Assembly (NCBI GenBank): GCA_037974665.1
Contig: CM075764.1
Coordinates: 83,413,825-83,477,824, forward strand
Length of the DNA: 64,000 nucleotides
Reading direction: 5' to 3'
Source: Ehretia macrophylla
Lineage: Eukaryota > Streptophyta > Magnoliopsida > Boraginales > Ehretiaceae
How positions within the stretch are numbered: position 1 is the first letter of the stretch; each line of letters starts with the position of its first letter. The notes under the pieces were generated by a model. The model ran no database searches. It was not told where the DNA came from and was given only the letters and a program-made list of their open reading frames with translations. Position numbers and translations under genes: made by a program. This document shows positions 47,032-59,991 of this stretch, one piece after another.

Positions 47032-47596
47032 CCCACGGAGCTATATATAATGTGTAATCTCGTGTCTTCTTGCAACATTTTTGAAAAGTTGTATGAATTG
47101 AGAGCAAGGGTTAGAATTGTAATAATTTGAAGAACTCTCCATCTTCATTCTGTTATTTCTTTAACCTCTAGTGAATTGGTATATATGGTATGGACCTCTA
47201 CATATTTTTATTTAGGAAAAAAAAAAAAAAAGAATTGCTCAATGTGCAAGTTAACTTTTTTGTTTTGAAAATATATAACATCTATTCCTTGCAGTCATTT
47301 TATCCCCTCCCTTTGGTAACAATTAAAATCCCAGAGGCACAATATTGAATATACATTGACATCATTCTTTTGACTTCAATCGTATGCACCAGATAAAAGA
47401 AATGTTAAGTTGCATTTCAAGAATTTTTTTTTCTTCTCATACTCAAGGTGATGATTATGGCGCCTTTCAGGATGATGTATTATGAAAAATTCTGTTAAAA
47501 GAACTAGAAGACGGACAATATGAAAGGGAAATACATGTATTTCAAAGATATTATGAGTCATCACCAATGGTAGTTATGATAATTTTTCTATAGTAT
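47032..47596. other. 3' flank of the 126-residue gene
   Basis: Probably the 3' untranslated region to about 47150, then AT-rich spacer with an A run (about 47217-47231), up to the gypsy LTR. No further gene is seen. Confidence 0.45.
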
Positions 47597-47994
47597 TGTA
47601 GTGGGCTAGGAACCCCTCTGCCTTAGACCTAAAGACCTCAGTCCTCAGGCCCAAACTCCCCTATGTTAATGGGCATCTATGGATGGACCAGGGCCCACTA
47701 AAGGGCAGCCCATAGCCACGACACCTAATAGCTATCTAGCTCAAGATTTGGGGAGGACAAATAGGCGCTAGAAGAGGATTTGGCGCCTGTCAATCCTTGT
47801 GACCCTCGGCCCAAAGTGCCTAATTAAGTGAACAGTGGGAAACCTTGGAGGATACACAATCATCAACCCTAAACACTACCTTACCCCTTAGTAAACACAT
47901 CCTCCAATAGCATAAGCCTACGCCATCATCCACTCGCTAGAAGGGATTTTGGACAACCTGTTGAGGTCTTAATTATGAATTCTGAGGGTTCACA
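47597..47994 (+). mobile_element. 5' LTR of the Tat-type gypsy
   Basis: A 398-bp LTR with TG...CA ends, moderately GC-rich (for example CAGGGCCCACTAAAGGG), placed two to four bases before the primer-binding site. Solo copies or its partner are not seen in the window. Confidence 0.7.
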
Positions 47995-48082
47995 ATTTGG
48001 TGTCGTCTGTGGGAATCAGGGGTGACTGAGGTGAGACTTAGGCAACCGTCGCAGCTGCAATGGCAGAATAGACCATACACAG

Positions 48083-48973
48083 TGATATGAACCATGTCAA
48101 CATGCGACGAAACCCAACACAAAATATGGCAAAACGAACTCAAGATCTTTCAATAATGATGGAAACCGTGACCCATTACTTAACAAAGCAAGAACCTTGG
48201 TATGGTGAAGACACCACAAAGGGAATGGGAAATCCGTTTGATAAGTTGAGATTGAACGCCACAAGGAATTCCTTGATAAGTTCGAAGAGTTTCTTGAAGA
48301 ACTCTAAGAGAATAATCTCACAATTTTAATGAATCAAAAACGTATATTGAATACTCTTGAAAGTCAGCCTTATATAGGCAAATTAACAAAGAAGTATCCT
48401 ACTTGAAAAATGACTCATAATCCTATCCTAAGTAGCAAAAATGCCTAAAATAACTATGCAAGAAATGAAGTAGACTTTGAGTAAAAAAAGACTCATTCCT
48501 CTACGAATTTGACTAAAGATTGGAATTAAAGTTATCCAATCTCCTAATTTTCGTCCATATTGAACTCTAAAGGATAAACTAGAATTCAAATTAAACTAAA
48601 ACTAAAACTAAGATAGAATTACAAAGAAATTAAATCTTGACCAAGTCTTCCAAGCTTCTTGAAACTTCTTGAAGAATCTTGAATTTCTTGAATCTTGAAA
48701 ACAGAATCTTGACTTGATTCTTTGCTGGAAAAAAAAATGCCCAAATGGTTCATCGAATGTGGACATGTATGGCTGGTTCTTGGCTATCTTTTGAATCAAT
48801 TTGGATGAATAAAACCAACCTTTGTTCACCCTTATTAGCCATCACGTTTTCTTCTTGTTGTAGTACTCTTTGGACTAAGTTATTTAGCTTTTCTTTGAAC
48901 CTTTTAGCACGCTGGACCAACTATCCCTTGAATCGGATCTTGAACATTCCTGGAAGCCTTGATATCCTCATCA
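48083..48973 (-). repeat. left LTR of the nested gypsy
   Basis: Near-identical to 51109-52006, with shared text such as TTGATAAGTTCGAAGAGTTT and GGAATTCCTTGATAAG. It acts as the 3' LTR in minus orientation. Confidence 0.9.
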
Positions 48974-51108
48974 TTCCCCCCTTCTTGAGAAGGATTGTCC
49001 TCAAATCGTCACCTACATCGAAAGGACTTAAGTCAGTAACATTGAAAGTAACACTAACATTATACTCACATGCCAAATCAAGTCTGTAAGTATTGTCATT
49101 GATCCGTTCTAGGATTTAGAAAGGACCATCTCCTCGCGGTAGTAACTTAGAACGTCTTTGTGCCGGAAATCTTTTTTTCCTCATGTGTACCCACACCCAA
49201 TCTCCGAGCTCAAAGACCAACTTGCGATGTCCCTTGTTAGCTTCCTTGGTGTATTGCTCAGTTCTCCTCTCCATGTTAAGTCATGTCCGCTCATGGAGTT
49301 GTTTCACAAATTCTGCCTTCTTCTTACCATCTAAGTTCACATCCTCAGAAACAGGTAAATGTGATAAATCCAAAGGAGTTAAAGGATTAAAACCATAAAC
49401 AATTTCAAATGGTGATAATTTAGTAGCAGAATGAGTAGTACTATTATAAGAAAACTCAACATGTGGTAAACAATCCTCCAAAGTTTTAATGTTCTTACTT
49501 ATGACAACCCTTAACAATAAAGATAAAGTCCTATTAACTACTTCTGTTTGACCATCTGTTTGAAGATGACAAGTTGTAGAAAACAAAAGTTTTATTCCTA
49601 GTTTGCCCCATAATGTCTTCCTCCACATTGGCCCTAATCATAGCCGTCTCCATCTCTTTATAGTACTCATCAACACTTTTGTTACCTTGGTGGAGACTTT
49701 GCAGCTTGAGGTATAGATCTCGGTAGTAGTAACTTGGTACAAAGCGTCGCCTCATTACTATTTTCATCTTATCCCAAGTTGCAATAGGACGATCTCCATT
49801 CTGCCTCCTATTGATGCACAACTGATCCCACCAAACAATAGCATAATCAGTAAATTCAATTGCAGCAAGTTTTACCTTTTTCAATTCGGAATAGTTGTGG
49901 CAGTCGAAAACCAACTCCATCTTCTTTTCTCACTCGAGATATGCTTCAGAATCACTCCTTCCTTGAAAAGCTGGAATTTTCATCTTGATGCTTCCCAAAT
50001 TGTTATCAACACGGTCTCTAGTTTCTCTATCTCGGCCATGTCTCCCATGGCCAGCCACTGACATCCTATTAAGCTCTTTATCTAAACCTTCTTCATCAAC
50101 TTCATCCACATCTTCAATTTCCCTTCATTGCAACCTATTCCTCCTTGGTGCGTTTGGAGCAACTGGTGGCTGCCCTCTTTGTGTTCTTTTTTTTACCCTA
50201 TCCAACCTCTCATGTAGTTGTTCAAGTTCTGCCCTCATCATCACTCTCATCTCCCCTATCAATGCTTGCATCTGTAAATTCGGAACAATTGGATGTTGAC
50301 CTTCTTCGTTTGTGTTTTCCCCTTGATTATAAGACATAATTGAAGTAACACTCCCTCACGTGTTTCACTCAACTCAATTTGGCTATCATACACTCTGACT
50401 TTTTCCTCTTGTATTCTTCTTTTAGTTCTTCCAAAACTAATCAAACAATATAAAAAAGGATCTAAGCAGCTAGATGAGAAACAAACCCAATGAAATCAAT
50501 TTTTTTGTCACGGATCCTGATTTTTTTTTCTTCTTCAAATAGGTCTCTAAGACGTGGGAAACAAGATTAGAACAAAAGAATTAAGACAAAGCAAGAAAAA
50601 GAAATCGAGAGTAATAAGGCAAAGTAAAATAAAATTTATGCGAAAACACAAAAAACGCCTAAAACTCCTAGTAAACGATAGAATTTGGCCTCAAGAAGGT
50701 GGTGCTCATGGCATTGCAATGAGTTTTGCTCAGAATGACATTTCCCTTCAGAAAAGTTTAGCTTCGAGGGTTAATTCAACCAAATTTTTTTTTTCAGACC
50801 CTCACTGTATATTTTTTTTTATGTTTTTCTTTCTTTTCTTGACTTTTATTTTCTTTATGTCATAGAAACAATAACAAAGAACAAGTAGCAAGAATTTAGA
50901 TTTAGAAGCACAAGAAACCCTAATTCACGTTTGGCCAATTGAAAGCAAGACAAGAAACAAAATTGAACAAGACAAGAAACGGAATTGAGAGGAAGACTCA
51001 ACCAAGAACGAAGAAAGGAACTTGAAACCTAACCTAGACACACGGATTTGACCAAGAAAACAAGAAAATGATAGGCAAACCTGATAAACCTAAGCTTTGA
51101 TTACCAAC

Positions 51109-52006
51109 TGATATGAACCACGTCAACATGCGACGAGACCCAATACCAAATATGGAAAAATGAACCCAAGATCTTTCAAGAATAATGGAAACTGCGACTC
51201 ATTGCTTAGCAAAGCAAGAACGTTGGTATGGTGAAGATGCCACAAATGGGAATGAGAAATCCATTTGATAAGTCGAGGTTGAACGCCACAAGGAATTCCT
51301 TGATAAGTTCGAAGAGTTTCTTGAAGAACTCTAGGAGAATAATCTCACAATTTTATAGAATAAAAAACGTACATTGAATAATCTTGAAAGTCAGCCTTAT
51401 ATGAGCAAATTAACAAAGAAGTATCCTACTTCGAAAATAACTCCTAATCCTATCCTAAGTAGCAAAAACGCCTAAAATAACTATGCAAGAAAGAAAGTAG
51501 ACTTTAAGTAAAAAAAGACTTATTCATCTACGAATTTGACTAAAGATTGGAATTAGAGTTATCCAATCTCCTAATTTTTGTTCATATTGGACTCTAAAGG
51601 ATAAAATAGAATTCAAATTAAACTGAAACTAAAACTAAGATAGAATTACAAAGAAATCAAATCTTGACCAAATCTTCCAAACTTCTTGAAACTTCTTGAA
51701 GATTCTTGAATTTTTTGAATCTTGAAAACAGAATCTTGACTTGATTCTTTACTGGAAAAGAACGCCCAAATGGTTCATTGAATGTGGACGTGTATGGCTG
51801 GTTCTTGGCTATCTTTTGGATCAACTTGGATGAGTAAAACCAGCCTTTGTTTACCCTTATTAGCCATCACATTTTCTTCTTGTTGTAGCACTCTTTGGAC
51901 TAAGTTATTAGCTCTTCTTTAAACCTTTTAGCACGAGCCCTTGTTACTGGACCAACTGGCCCTTGAATCGAATCTTGAACATTCCGGCAGCCTGATGTCC
52001 TTATCA
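51109..52006 (-). repeat. right LTR of the nested gypsy
   Basis: Matches 48083-48973 almost throughout with a few percent differences, including a small length difference in the CTGGACCAACT region near its end. It acts as the 5' LTR in minus orientation. Confidence 0.9.
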
Positions 52007-52582
52007 TACAGCACCATTGAAGCTCGCTTGACTTCTATGTAGGCTCTCATGGAGATTCAATTACAGGAAGCAAAGGAGGCACGAGACGCTGCGGTGAAAG
52101 AAAAAGGAACTCAAGAAAAAAATGAAGGCCTTGTTTGCCACTGCTGGAGGATGATCAACGTCATACTAGATACTTCTGCCGATAGTGCAAGGTAAGACCC
52201 TAATGATGCAACCCTTGGAAGACGTTGCCACGCCACCCATGGGAAGGGTGGCCCACCTAGAAAGGGCACCCGCTAATGTGGCCCTGGCCAGAAGTCAAAA
52301 GGGTTATCGATATGAGAATTCACCATTTGCAGACCACATCAACCTAGCAAAGATCCTGACAAAGTTCCACATGCCTCACTGGAAGTTGTATGATGGTAAA
52401 CCAACCCCAATGAACATGTTGCCCATTTTCGCCAGGGAATGATGGAATCAAACATTAAACCAGATTTAAGGGAGGTATGTATGTGTCGTAGTTTCGAATC
52501 CAGCCTCACAGGGCCCACATTGACATGGTATTCCAGCTTGCCTCTCCGTACCATCAATTCTTTTACCCAGCTTATGTCCTAG

Positions 52583-55500
52583 TTTTTTTTTAGGAGGACC
52601 TGAACCTTACCTCCAGTGAAGGGCAGGGAATCGACACCTGCACCCACCATCCAAACTAAACTAGAAGTAGGCATAATTTACCCCTTCAATACAAAAAGCC
52701 TAAGAGAGAACCATCCACTATTGCAAAAGAAAAATGCTTGGAACCAAAGAAGAAATTCATACTAAGAAATTTTACAAGGAAAAAAGCACTATTAAATCTA
52801 AGTTCTAAAATTAGGAAGATTAGTTTTATCAACTCGAAGAATACCTCGTAATTGACCATGATTGTTGACGTCTTGCAAAATACTCAATCCCTGACCTGTC
52901 ACCCCTTGAGATGCCAGATAATCTATTGCCTGATAGACCTCACGATGAATGTACGAAATTAACACTTCACATTGCTCCATAAACCTTTGTACCTGAGCTA
53001 GATCGTAGCCAAGATCCTATGACCCTTTTTTTTCCTTTTTTCTTCACTAATTACACCATTACTTGAGCATCCATCTCTGTCCTATATGCCGAAATCCATG
53101 ATCAAAACATAGTTGTAGACCACGAACTAATACCAGCAGTCTAGCCTTGATAGCAAATTACGCGTACACCCTCTCAAAAAAGACAAGCAATATCGTTCTC
53201 CTTTTGTCTCGAACCACACTACCCCCTCCAACACATCCCACATTGCCATCAAAATTACCATCCATATTAAGCTTAACAAATCCATCTTTTGGCTTTCTCC
53301 ATTGAACCATAATGGGACGCAAAACTACAGGTTTAAAAACGTTGCAATAAAAAATAAGAGCTAGCGATGAGTCTCTTTTCCAATGCCAAAATTTAAGCAA
53401 GCCTACCTAACCCAGTTGCGCAATCAAACTTTTCACTCTCTAAATAATACGGTCCGCATAAAACCTCATACACCTATGTTTCACATTATTCTGCTCCTCC
53501 CAACAAAACAAAAAAATAAAAATAGGAATTAAAATTCGGATGTGCCTTCTACAAATATAGCCCCCAGAGAAAAACCAAACAGCTATCCAATGATTAATTA
53601 AATTAGAAGTAGGAAGTCATACCTAGAAAAGCTCGATAAAATGATTCCATACCTCCTGCACTTTAGAGCTTGGCAAAAAGACATGTTCAAGGTTCCCCAT
53701 CTAATTGCAACACTGATAATGAGAGGCTAATTGAACTTCCTTACGCTGCAATCTAGCTTCTACTAAAAGTCAATTTTGCAACAATCTCTAAGCAAAAAAT
53801 AAAATTTTCAAAGGAATGTTAGCTTGCCATATTTTAGAAAAAGGAAGCTTGGTGAATTCCTCTTTGTCGAATAAGATTCCATGCATTGTACATGGTGAAA
53901 TTGCCATGTGATGTTAAGCTCCCATAAGCTTCATCAGATTCATGTTCAAATATTGGGACAACAACCAATTGATCAATAATAAAATATGGCAAACACTCTC
54001 TTAGCTTCATTACGTCCCATTGTTTATTAGCAAAAAAAAACAAGTACCTTAAGTGATGGAATACCTCTAGCCCTTTCCATTATCGCCAACTATTTCTCAC
54101 CTCACCAAACGTCATACCATAAGGAGCACCTCTCTTGCCCCACTCTCCAATGAATAAGAGGCTCACAAATTGCCAAAGCCTTCTTAATGCGTTTCCAAAT
54201 AAGAGAGTCATGAGATTTAATATCAACCATTGCAAGATGCATACCGTTACAATATTTTGCACTCATAAATTTAGCCCATAAGTTGTTAGATGTTTGAAAA
54301 TATCACCATAATTTAATTCCCATAGCAACATTCAGGTCCCATAAACTACGAACACTAATGCTGCCCTCCTCAACAGGGTGACATCTATCTTCCCATCTAG
54401 CCCAGTGCAATTTTTTGCCACCATTATCATCACCCCAAATAAAACAATTAAAGAGCCTTTACATTCTTTCACATACCTCGCGAGGTGCCTATTGAACTTG
54501 AAGAAAACACAAAGGTATTGATATCAAGACACTATAAAGAAGGACAATGCATCCCCCTAGAGATAGTACAACATGCTTCCCGCCTGAAATTCTTTCTTAT
54601 ATTCGCTTGATAAGATCATCAAAAATAATGGAAGTCCTAGGCCCCTTGTACAGTTGAACTCCCAAATATTTAGTGGGGAAAGACTATTGCAAAAAACCTA
54701 TAATTCGCTTGATTAAAATGAAGGGAATAGGAGGGGCCTTCGCTGAAAGGAAAAAGCCACTCTTAGCCAAATTAGCTTGTTGACCCGATTATTGTCCATA
54801 CAGCTTCAAAAAATTCATAAGCGTCTTTGTTGAAGATGTCGACCCATTTCGAAAAATAATTACATCATTCACGAAAGCCAAGTGTAGCATCAAGAGAGGA
54901 TTGTTTGAAACATAACACATGGAAAGGTCTTTTGCTAACAACTTGTTTAGGCCCTGGGATAAATATTCGGCGGCAATAATAAATAAAAAAGGCGAGATTG
55001 GGTCACCTTGACGCACTCCCCGACACGACTTCAAATACCCCATAGAGATGCCATTGAAAATAATTGAAAACCAACAATTTATAATACATTTGTTGATAAT
55101 AAAAATCTAATTCTCATTGAGCCCAAAATGCCGCATAACTTTCAACAAAAAAATGCCAGTCCAAACGGTCATAAGCCTTTATCATGTCAAGCTTAAAGAT
55201 CACGTTTGAGCCTCTAGAGCTTTCCCCAAGATGATGGACCAACTCCAGAGCAAGCAAAAGGTTATCTCAAATCAACCGTTCAGGAATGAAGCCACTCTAA
55301 TTTTTAAAAATGATCATAGGTAGCACACAAGTTAGATGCACAACAAGAATCTTGGTAATAATTTTGTTAAATGTAGTACAAAGACTAATCGATCTAAAAT
55401 CACTCCAATATCTAGGACTATCTTTCTTCAAAATAAGAGCTAAAGAAGTAGAAGTCACTCATTTAGGTTGACCACCCCCTTCAAAAAACTCTCACACTGC

Positions 55501-57120
55501 ACTATATAAATATGAACAAATGATGGCCTAACAGTGTTGGTAAAATTGCATGGAAAAGCCATCCAGTCCTACAACACTATACGAATCAAGACCAAACACT
55601 GGCTACCTAATTTCATTATCCGTTGGAGCTTTATTAAGCATAAGGTTATCTGAATCTGAAAGGATAGATGGAATATGATCCTACTCACTACATGATAGGT
55701 CCTTAAGCTTTTTTTTAAAGCAATTTCTCAAAGAAAGTCAATGTTGAGGATTGACCTCTTCTTGTAAATCGAGCGTGACTTTATTCTCATCTCGAATCGA
55801 GCACGACTTTATTCTCATCTCGAATCAACCACACCATATTACGTACCCTTTTTCTTTTAAGCAAAAATTGATAATAACTTAAGTTTCACTCTCCCTCAAA
55901 AAGCCACTTGCAACTAGATTTTTGTTGCCGGAAACACTCCTTAATTGTAAGAATTCGATTGAGTTGAGCATTTCTCTTATGAAGTTTAGCTCGAGTATCT
56001 GGTGAAGGATTATTATGCTAGCAATCTTCACACAGCTTGGCTTTCTCCTCCGTCTACCACACTAAATAGAAGATATCCCCAAAGGCATGCTTATTCCACC
56101 TTTTTAATGTGTTCTTTAATCACTGTTGTTTAAGCCAAAAATTCAAAATAGGCATTTCATTTATCGGCTTGTCCCAACTGTCCTTGACAAGAGAGAATTG
56201 TGGTGTTACACCCACACATTGGGGAATCTGAACGATGATGGGCCACAATTTGTATTATGCGGTTAATAGCAAAAGATTATGATCTGAACTCGCGATAGAT
56301 GTTTGACTCAATTAGAAAATTGTGGTGTTACACCCAATGAACATTAATGCAAACACGATCAAGCCTTTGTAGCACTGTTGTTCGTCCATGAAAAACGACT
56401 ACCTTTATACCCTGCATTTGCCAGACCACACTCAATTAAGCATGAAGCAAAATCCTCCATAGCCCCCAACATACAACTCTACCCTAAAATGACGTTCATT
56501 AGCCAAAAACACCACGTTAAAATCCCTAGCACACATCTACAAGTGGTTCATATTTTGGGAAGTGAAAGATATTTCTTCCCAAAGCTCCCGCCAATCAGAT
56601 CTTAAATTTTCTACATTAATAAAATTTGCAAAAACTGGTTTTGGGAGCCATAGCATTACAAATTCCATGGTAAGCATCTAATGATGATTAAGCATTATTT
56701 GCCCTTGCAAATTGTCACTCCAAAAGATCCAGATCTTATTAGACACATTAATAACACAATTAGAAAAATTCATGCCACGAGAATAAAATTTAAGCTTGTT
56801 ACTCTTTACCATTGGCTCTAAAATAGTAACAACTTTCGGCCTGTGCATTTTAGTCAAAATTTTCAAACTACAGAAACCTTTCATTCCTGCGATCCCTCGG
56901 ATATTCTAGACAATTGTATTCATCATTGAGACTTAAATAATGAATCACTTGTGATAAGGAAGTCCCATTTATCCACGCTTCACATAATCCGCTTAGGCAT
57001 TGGATTAGGAAGTCGTAGGTTGCATCTTCATTGCTATTCACCAAGATTTTCCAAGGACTTGTTTCTGGTCAATTCTCACGGATGTCCCTAAAATTGGTCC
57101 TGGCTACTAGCTGTAGAGTT
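52583..57120 (-). mobile_element. L1-type LINE with nearly full-length ORF2 remnant
   Basis: The T(9) run at 52583-52591 is the reversed poly-A tail. Reading on the minus strand: ORF2 start with an NTIV-NIRGIAGMKGF-type endonuclease block (about 56920-56870), then HRPKVVTILEPMV; the RT core with RGVRQGDPISPFLFIIAAEY (about 55000) and LAFVNDVIIF (about 54870; the usual FADD catalytic motif reads FVND); a zinc-binding RVT block with WDVMKLRECLPYFI (about 54020); and a C-terminal RNase H-like domain with VKLNMDGNFDGNVG (about 53270). Stops occur throughout, so it is dead. ORF1 is not recognised. Confidence 0.87.
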
Positions 57121-57687
57121 TTGATCAGATTCAGGGACAAAGCTTTTCATCTTTAGTAGATGATATTAAAGGATATATTAGGGTCATATATCAATTAATC
57201 TTAGCGGAAACAAGCATAAATTTTAAAAAAAATTCTAGAGATTAAAGCATATGTTCATAAAACCCTAAACTTGAGTTCATGTAATTAACATAATCTACAC
57301 ATATATAAAGCAAATATATGTATTCAAGAGCTAGTATAAAGATATACCTCTTGAAGACAAGCCTTAAAAGCCATGGTTTGTTCACTTGAAGCTTGACTAG
57401 CCCTCCCGCAAATGCAAGAGATCTAATTGGTCCACATAAGTAAAAAGTGACCTTCATTCATCATCAAGGTTGTCATCATCAAGGTTGTATGAGGTAGACT
57501 AACTTTGAAGATGGATAAGCATGTATGCAAGAAAGATGAAGAGAAAATTTTCTCTTCTTCTTTTTCTCTTTGGCTGTGACTTCAAGAGAGAAATGGAAGA
57601 AGTCTAGCTTTTGTTTTTCTTGTGTATTTGTATATATGGTCAAAAGTATTTTTGCCCAATATATTTTAACTTTACATATACACACAT

Positions 57688-57949
57688 TGTGAGACCCCAA
57701 TTTTGTCTAATTTGCAAATACGTGTTTTATCTGCTTAAATGTTATTATAAATAATATGTATGAATTTATATGTGATACTAAGTGATTATATATATTGAAT
57801 GTGCATTTAAAATAAATTTGCAAAACAAATAATGTGACTTTTCAACTTCTTTTGCAAAATTGAGTTTTATAGCTTGGTTGTATATATATGTATGAATATA
57901 TTAAATGTTGTCAACTAGAAATACTTAACTAAATATCGTATAAGTGTTA

Positions 57950-58008
<59 letters not shown>

Positions 58009-59991
58009 AGCATATAGACTAAAAAACTAACAAAAAACTAAAATGTTGTCAACTTTGACTTATTGCAAAATGTTGACCAAGCTTTTATATATGCATAATA
58101 TACACTAAAATCAGAAAAATTAGCTCACAAGCCACTCAAATCTCACACACATTGCCGTCCACCCTTAGGAGAAGAAAGAAATATTTTTCTTAGGTTTTCA
58201 ATGCTAATTTTCAAGGCAATTCTTCATTTCAAGGCCAAATCTTGTCATTCAAATCTTGAAATTGCTTGTTGGGCACCTATTCTGCACATTTCTAACCTAG
58301 CTTTGGATCAAAGGTGAGGAAAAAATTAGTTCATTATTTCAAAGTTTGAGTTGAATTTTGGTTGATGCATTTGTAGTTGCTATTTGGTTAAATTGATGTT
58401 AGATTATTGCTAAGTAGATGATAAGGACCAACTTTATGTATTTATAGCCATTTTGAACGGTAGTAGCATGTATTTTTATTTTCTGGGTATTCAAATTAAT
58501 ATTTTGGCTTATATTTGAATAATTGTTGTTGTAGTAGTCGAAATTGAGTTGTAGTTGCTTCTATAGACTTGTTAATTATTGAGTAGTAATGTTGTTATGC
58601 CAAATTTTTAATTTGAATGCCATAGCAGAAGTCAAAAAAAATCAGCCATGTATGCATTGCCATTTTTAGCTTTTTGGGCTTGTTTTGGGTGGTTTTGGTT
58701 GGTTTCTAAGGGGGTTAATGTAGTTGCTTGTGTGGTTGAGTGATAGGAAAATGTTTGGGGGTTGTTTGATTGATAGATTGTAAGATATGAAGTTTGGAAG
58801 TTTGGGTAGTCTTTCTTTGAAATGCTTAAGTGTTGTCTTTAGTTGCCTAGTAGTATATATGTAGTTGTTACTTGGTTTGTTGTTGAGTAGGCTAGGGATT
58901 GAATGCATGTTGGAATTTGTGAAATGTTGGGTGGCCTACTTTGTCATCTAACTTGGCTGTCTTAGTTGTTATTTAAATGTTGTGTTGATTGAAGTGTTTA
59001 AAGTTGATTGATGGATGTTGAAGTGCCGGGAGTTAGGCAACCTACTTTGTTGTTCTCTCGGGATATAAATGTCAATTGTTGTGAGTCATGATAGTGTTGT
59101 GTCACCTCGAGCGGTATCGGGCTTGCCGGGTTGCCGACATAGCTATCATGTGCTACCCCTAGCTCGTGTGGTCGGAGGATGATCACGGAGGGAGGGGCTA
59201 GTTGAGGTACTTCTGGAATGTATCAGTGGGCGTTATAAGAAGTTTGTTGAGATCGTGATGACGTATGGAGGTATACCAACTAGTGTATCCTTTCTCAATT
59301 GAATGGTTATTTGTGTTGCTTTAATTGAATTATTGTTGTTAGTGATGTTTATTGAATGTTTAATTGTTCATAGGGTGTTTTCCCAAGTGGTAAAGAAAGT
59401 GTTTCCAAAATCTCCTACTGAACCCTCGCCGAGCTTTGTATTGTATAAGTTCACCCTCTTTGCTGACTTTCAAGTGTTACGAGCCGGACTTAGGCTATGT
59501 TCCTCAGGAGGCTGAGAATGAGTAATATGTGGATGAGTCCAATGTGCAAGAATCTTATCCATGATGTCTTTGGCTGGAGTGCTCTTTTGTTATCTTGTAT
59601 TATAGAATAAGTTGTATTGTATTTACTTTGGTGTTGTAATGTATAAGTTGTAAACGTATAATGCTAGTTTAGTTGTCTTACTTTTGAAACATGAATAGAT
59701 TGCTAGACTAGTTTTATATTTATTGTGCATATGTATAGTATAGCTTGTGGTATGTTGTTGAAACAGAGGCATATGACTTATGTTTGGGATGTTGTATGGT
59801 TGTATAATGAATGGTTTGGATGTGTTGTATGTTGATGAACGGTTGTTGGAGTTGTTGTTGAAGTTGTAGTTCGTTGTGTGATGTTATAAAGGATTGGTTT
59901 AGAGTCATGTTGTCCATGTTACAGACGTTATATTGCCGAAATTTCGTTGCGTCCTGACTGATCGTAAATGGGGTCGAGTTGGGGCGTGACA
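57688..59991 (+). mobile_element. solo LTR, same family as those at 35513 and 38501 (copy 3)
   Basis: It starts TGTGAGACCCCAATTT and ends GAGTTGGGGCGTGACA. It is 2304 bp with no polyprotein. Internal text matches copy 2 in reverse, for example GCCGAAATTTCGTTGCGTCC and the GGCGTTATAAGAAG/GAGATCGTGATG block. The left flank is CACAT and the right flank is CATAT, so the duplication is imperfect or the right end has lost two bases. It lies inside a minus-strand copia LTR. Confidence 0.88.
57952..58005. repeat. AT microsatellite (about 26 units)
   Basis: A long uninterrupted AT run inside the third solo LTR, the longest dinucleotide tract in the window. Confidence 0.95.

Larger units (their letters stand above)
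48083..52006 (-). mobile_element. Ty3/gypsy element (short, minus strand) nested in the Tat-type element
   Basis: The LTRs are 48083-48973 and 51109-52006 (891 and 898 bp, visibly very similar), with TGATATGAACC and CTCATCA or CTTATCA ends. A purine tract (reverse of TTCCCCCCTT, 48974) and a primer-site-like TTGGTAATCAAAGC (about 51093-51106) are present. Parts on the minus strand are gag (about 50340-49620, with EFTDYAIVWWDQL, WDKMKIVMRRRFVP and LQSLHQGNKSVDEYY) and an integrase piece (about 49628-49280, with [13 protein letters not shown] and [20 protein letters not shown]). The flanking duplication is CACAG/TACAG, with one mismatch. At 3.9 kb it is short for a Ty3 element, and it is broken. 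Confidence 0.85.
47597..52582 (+). mobile_element. Ty3/gypsy (Tat-type) element fragment, interrupted, broken
   Basis: The LTR at 47597-47994 starts TGTAGTGGGCTAGG and ends GGGTTCACA. It is followed by the primer site TTTGGTGTCGTCTGTGGG, which is typical of plant Tat/Athila-type gypsy elements. After the inner element (48083-52006), gag-like text resumes, with FADHINLAKILTKFHMPHWK and LYDGKPTPM around 52330-52410. The element ends where the LINE begins at 52583. No right LTR is visible. Fossil. Confidence 0.75.

Noticed and set aside
50554-50865. Lys/Arg-rich plus-strand frame ending in a Phe-rich tail
   Set aside because: It lies antisense to the gypsy leader between gag and the primer site, and the composition reflects A-rich and T-rich runs.
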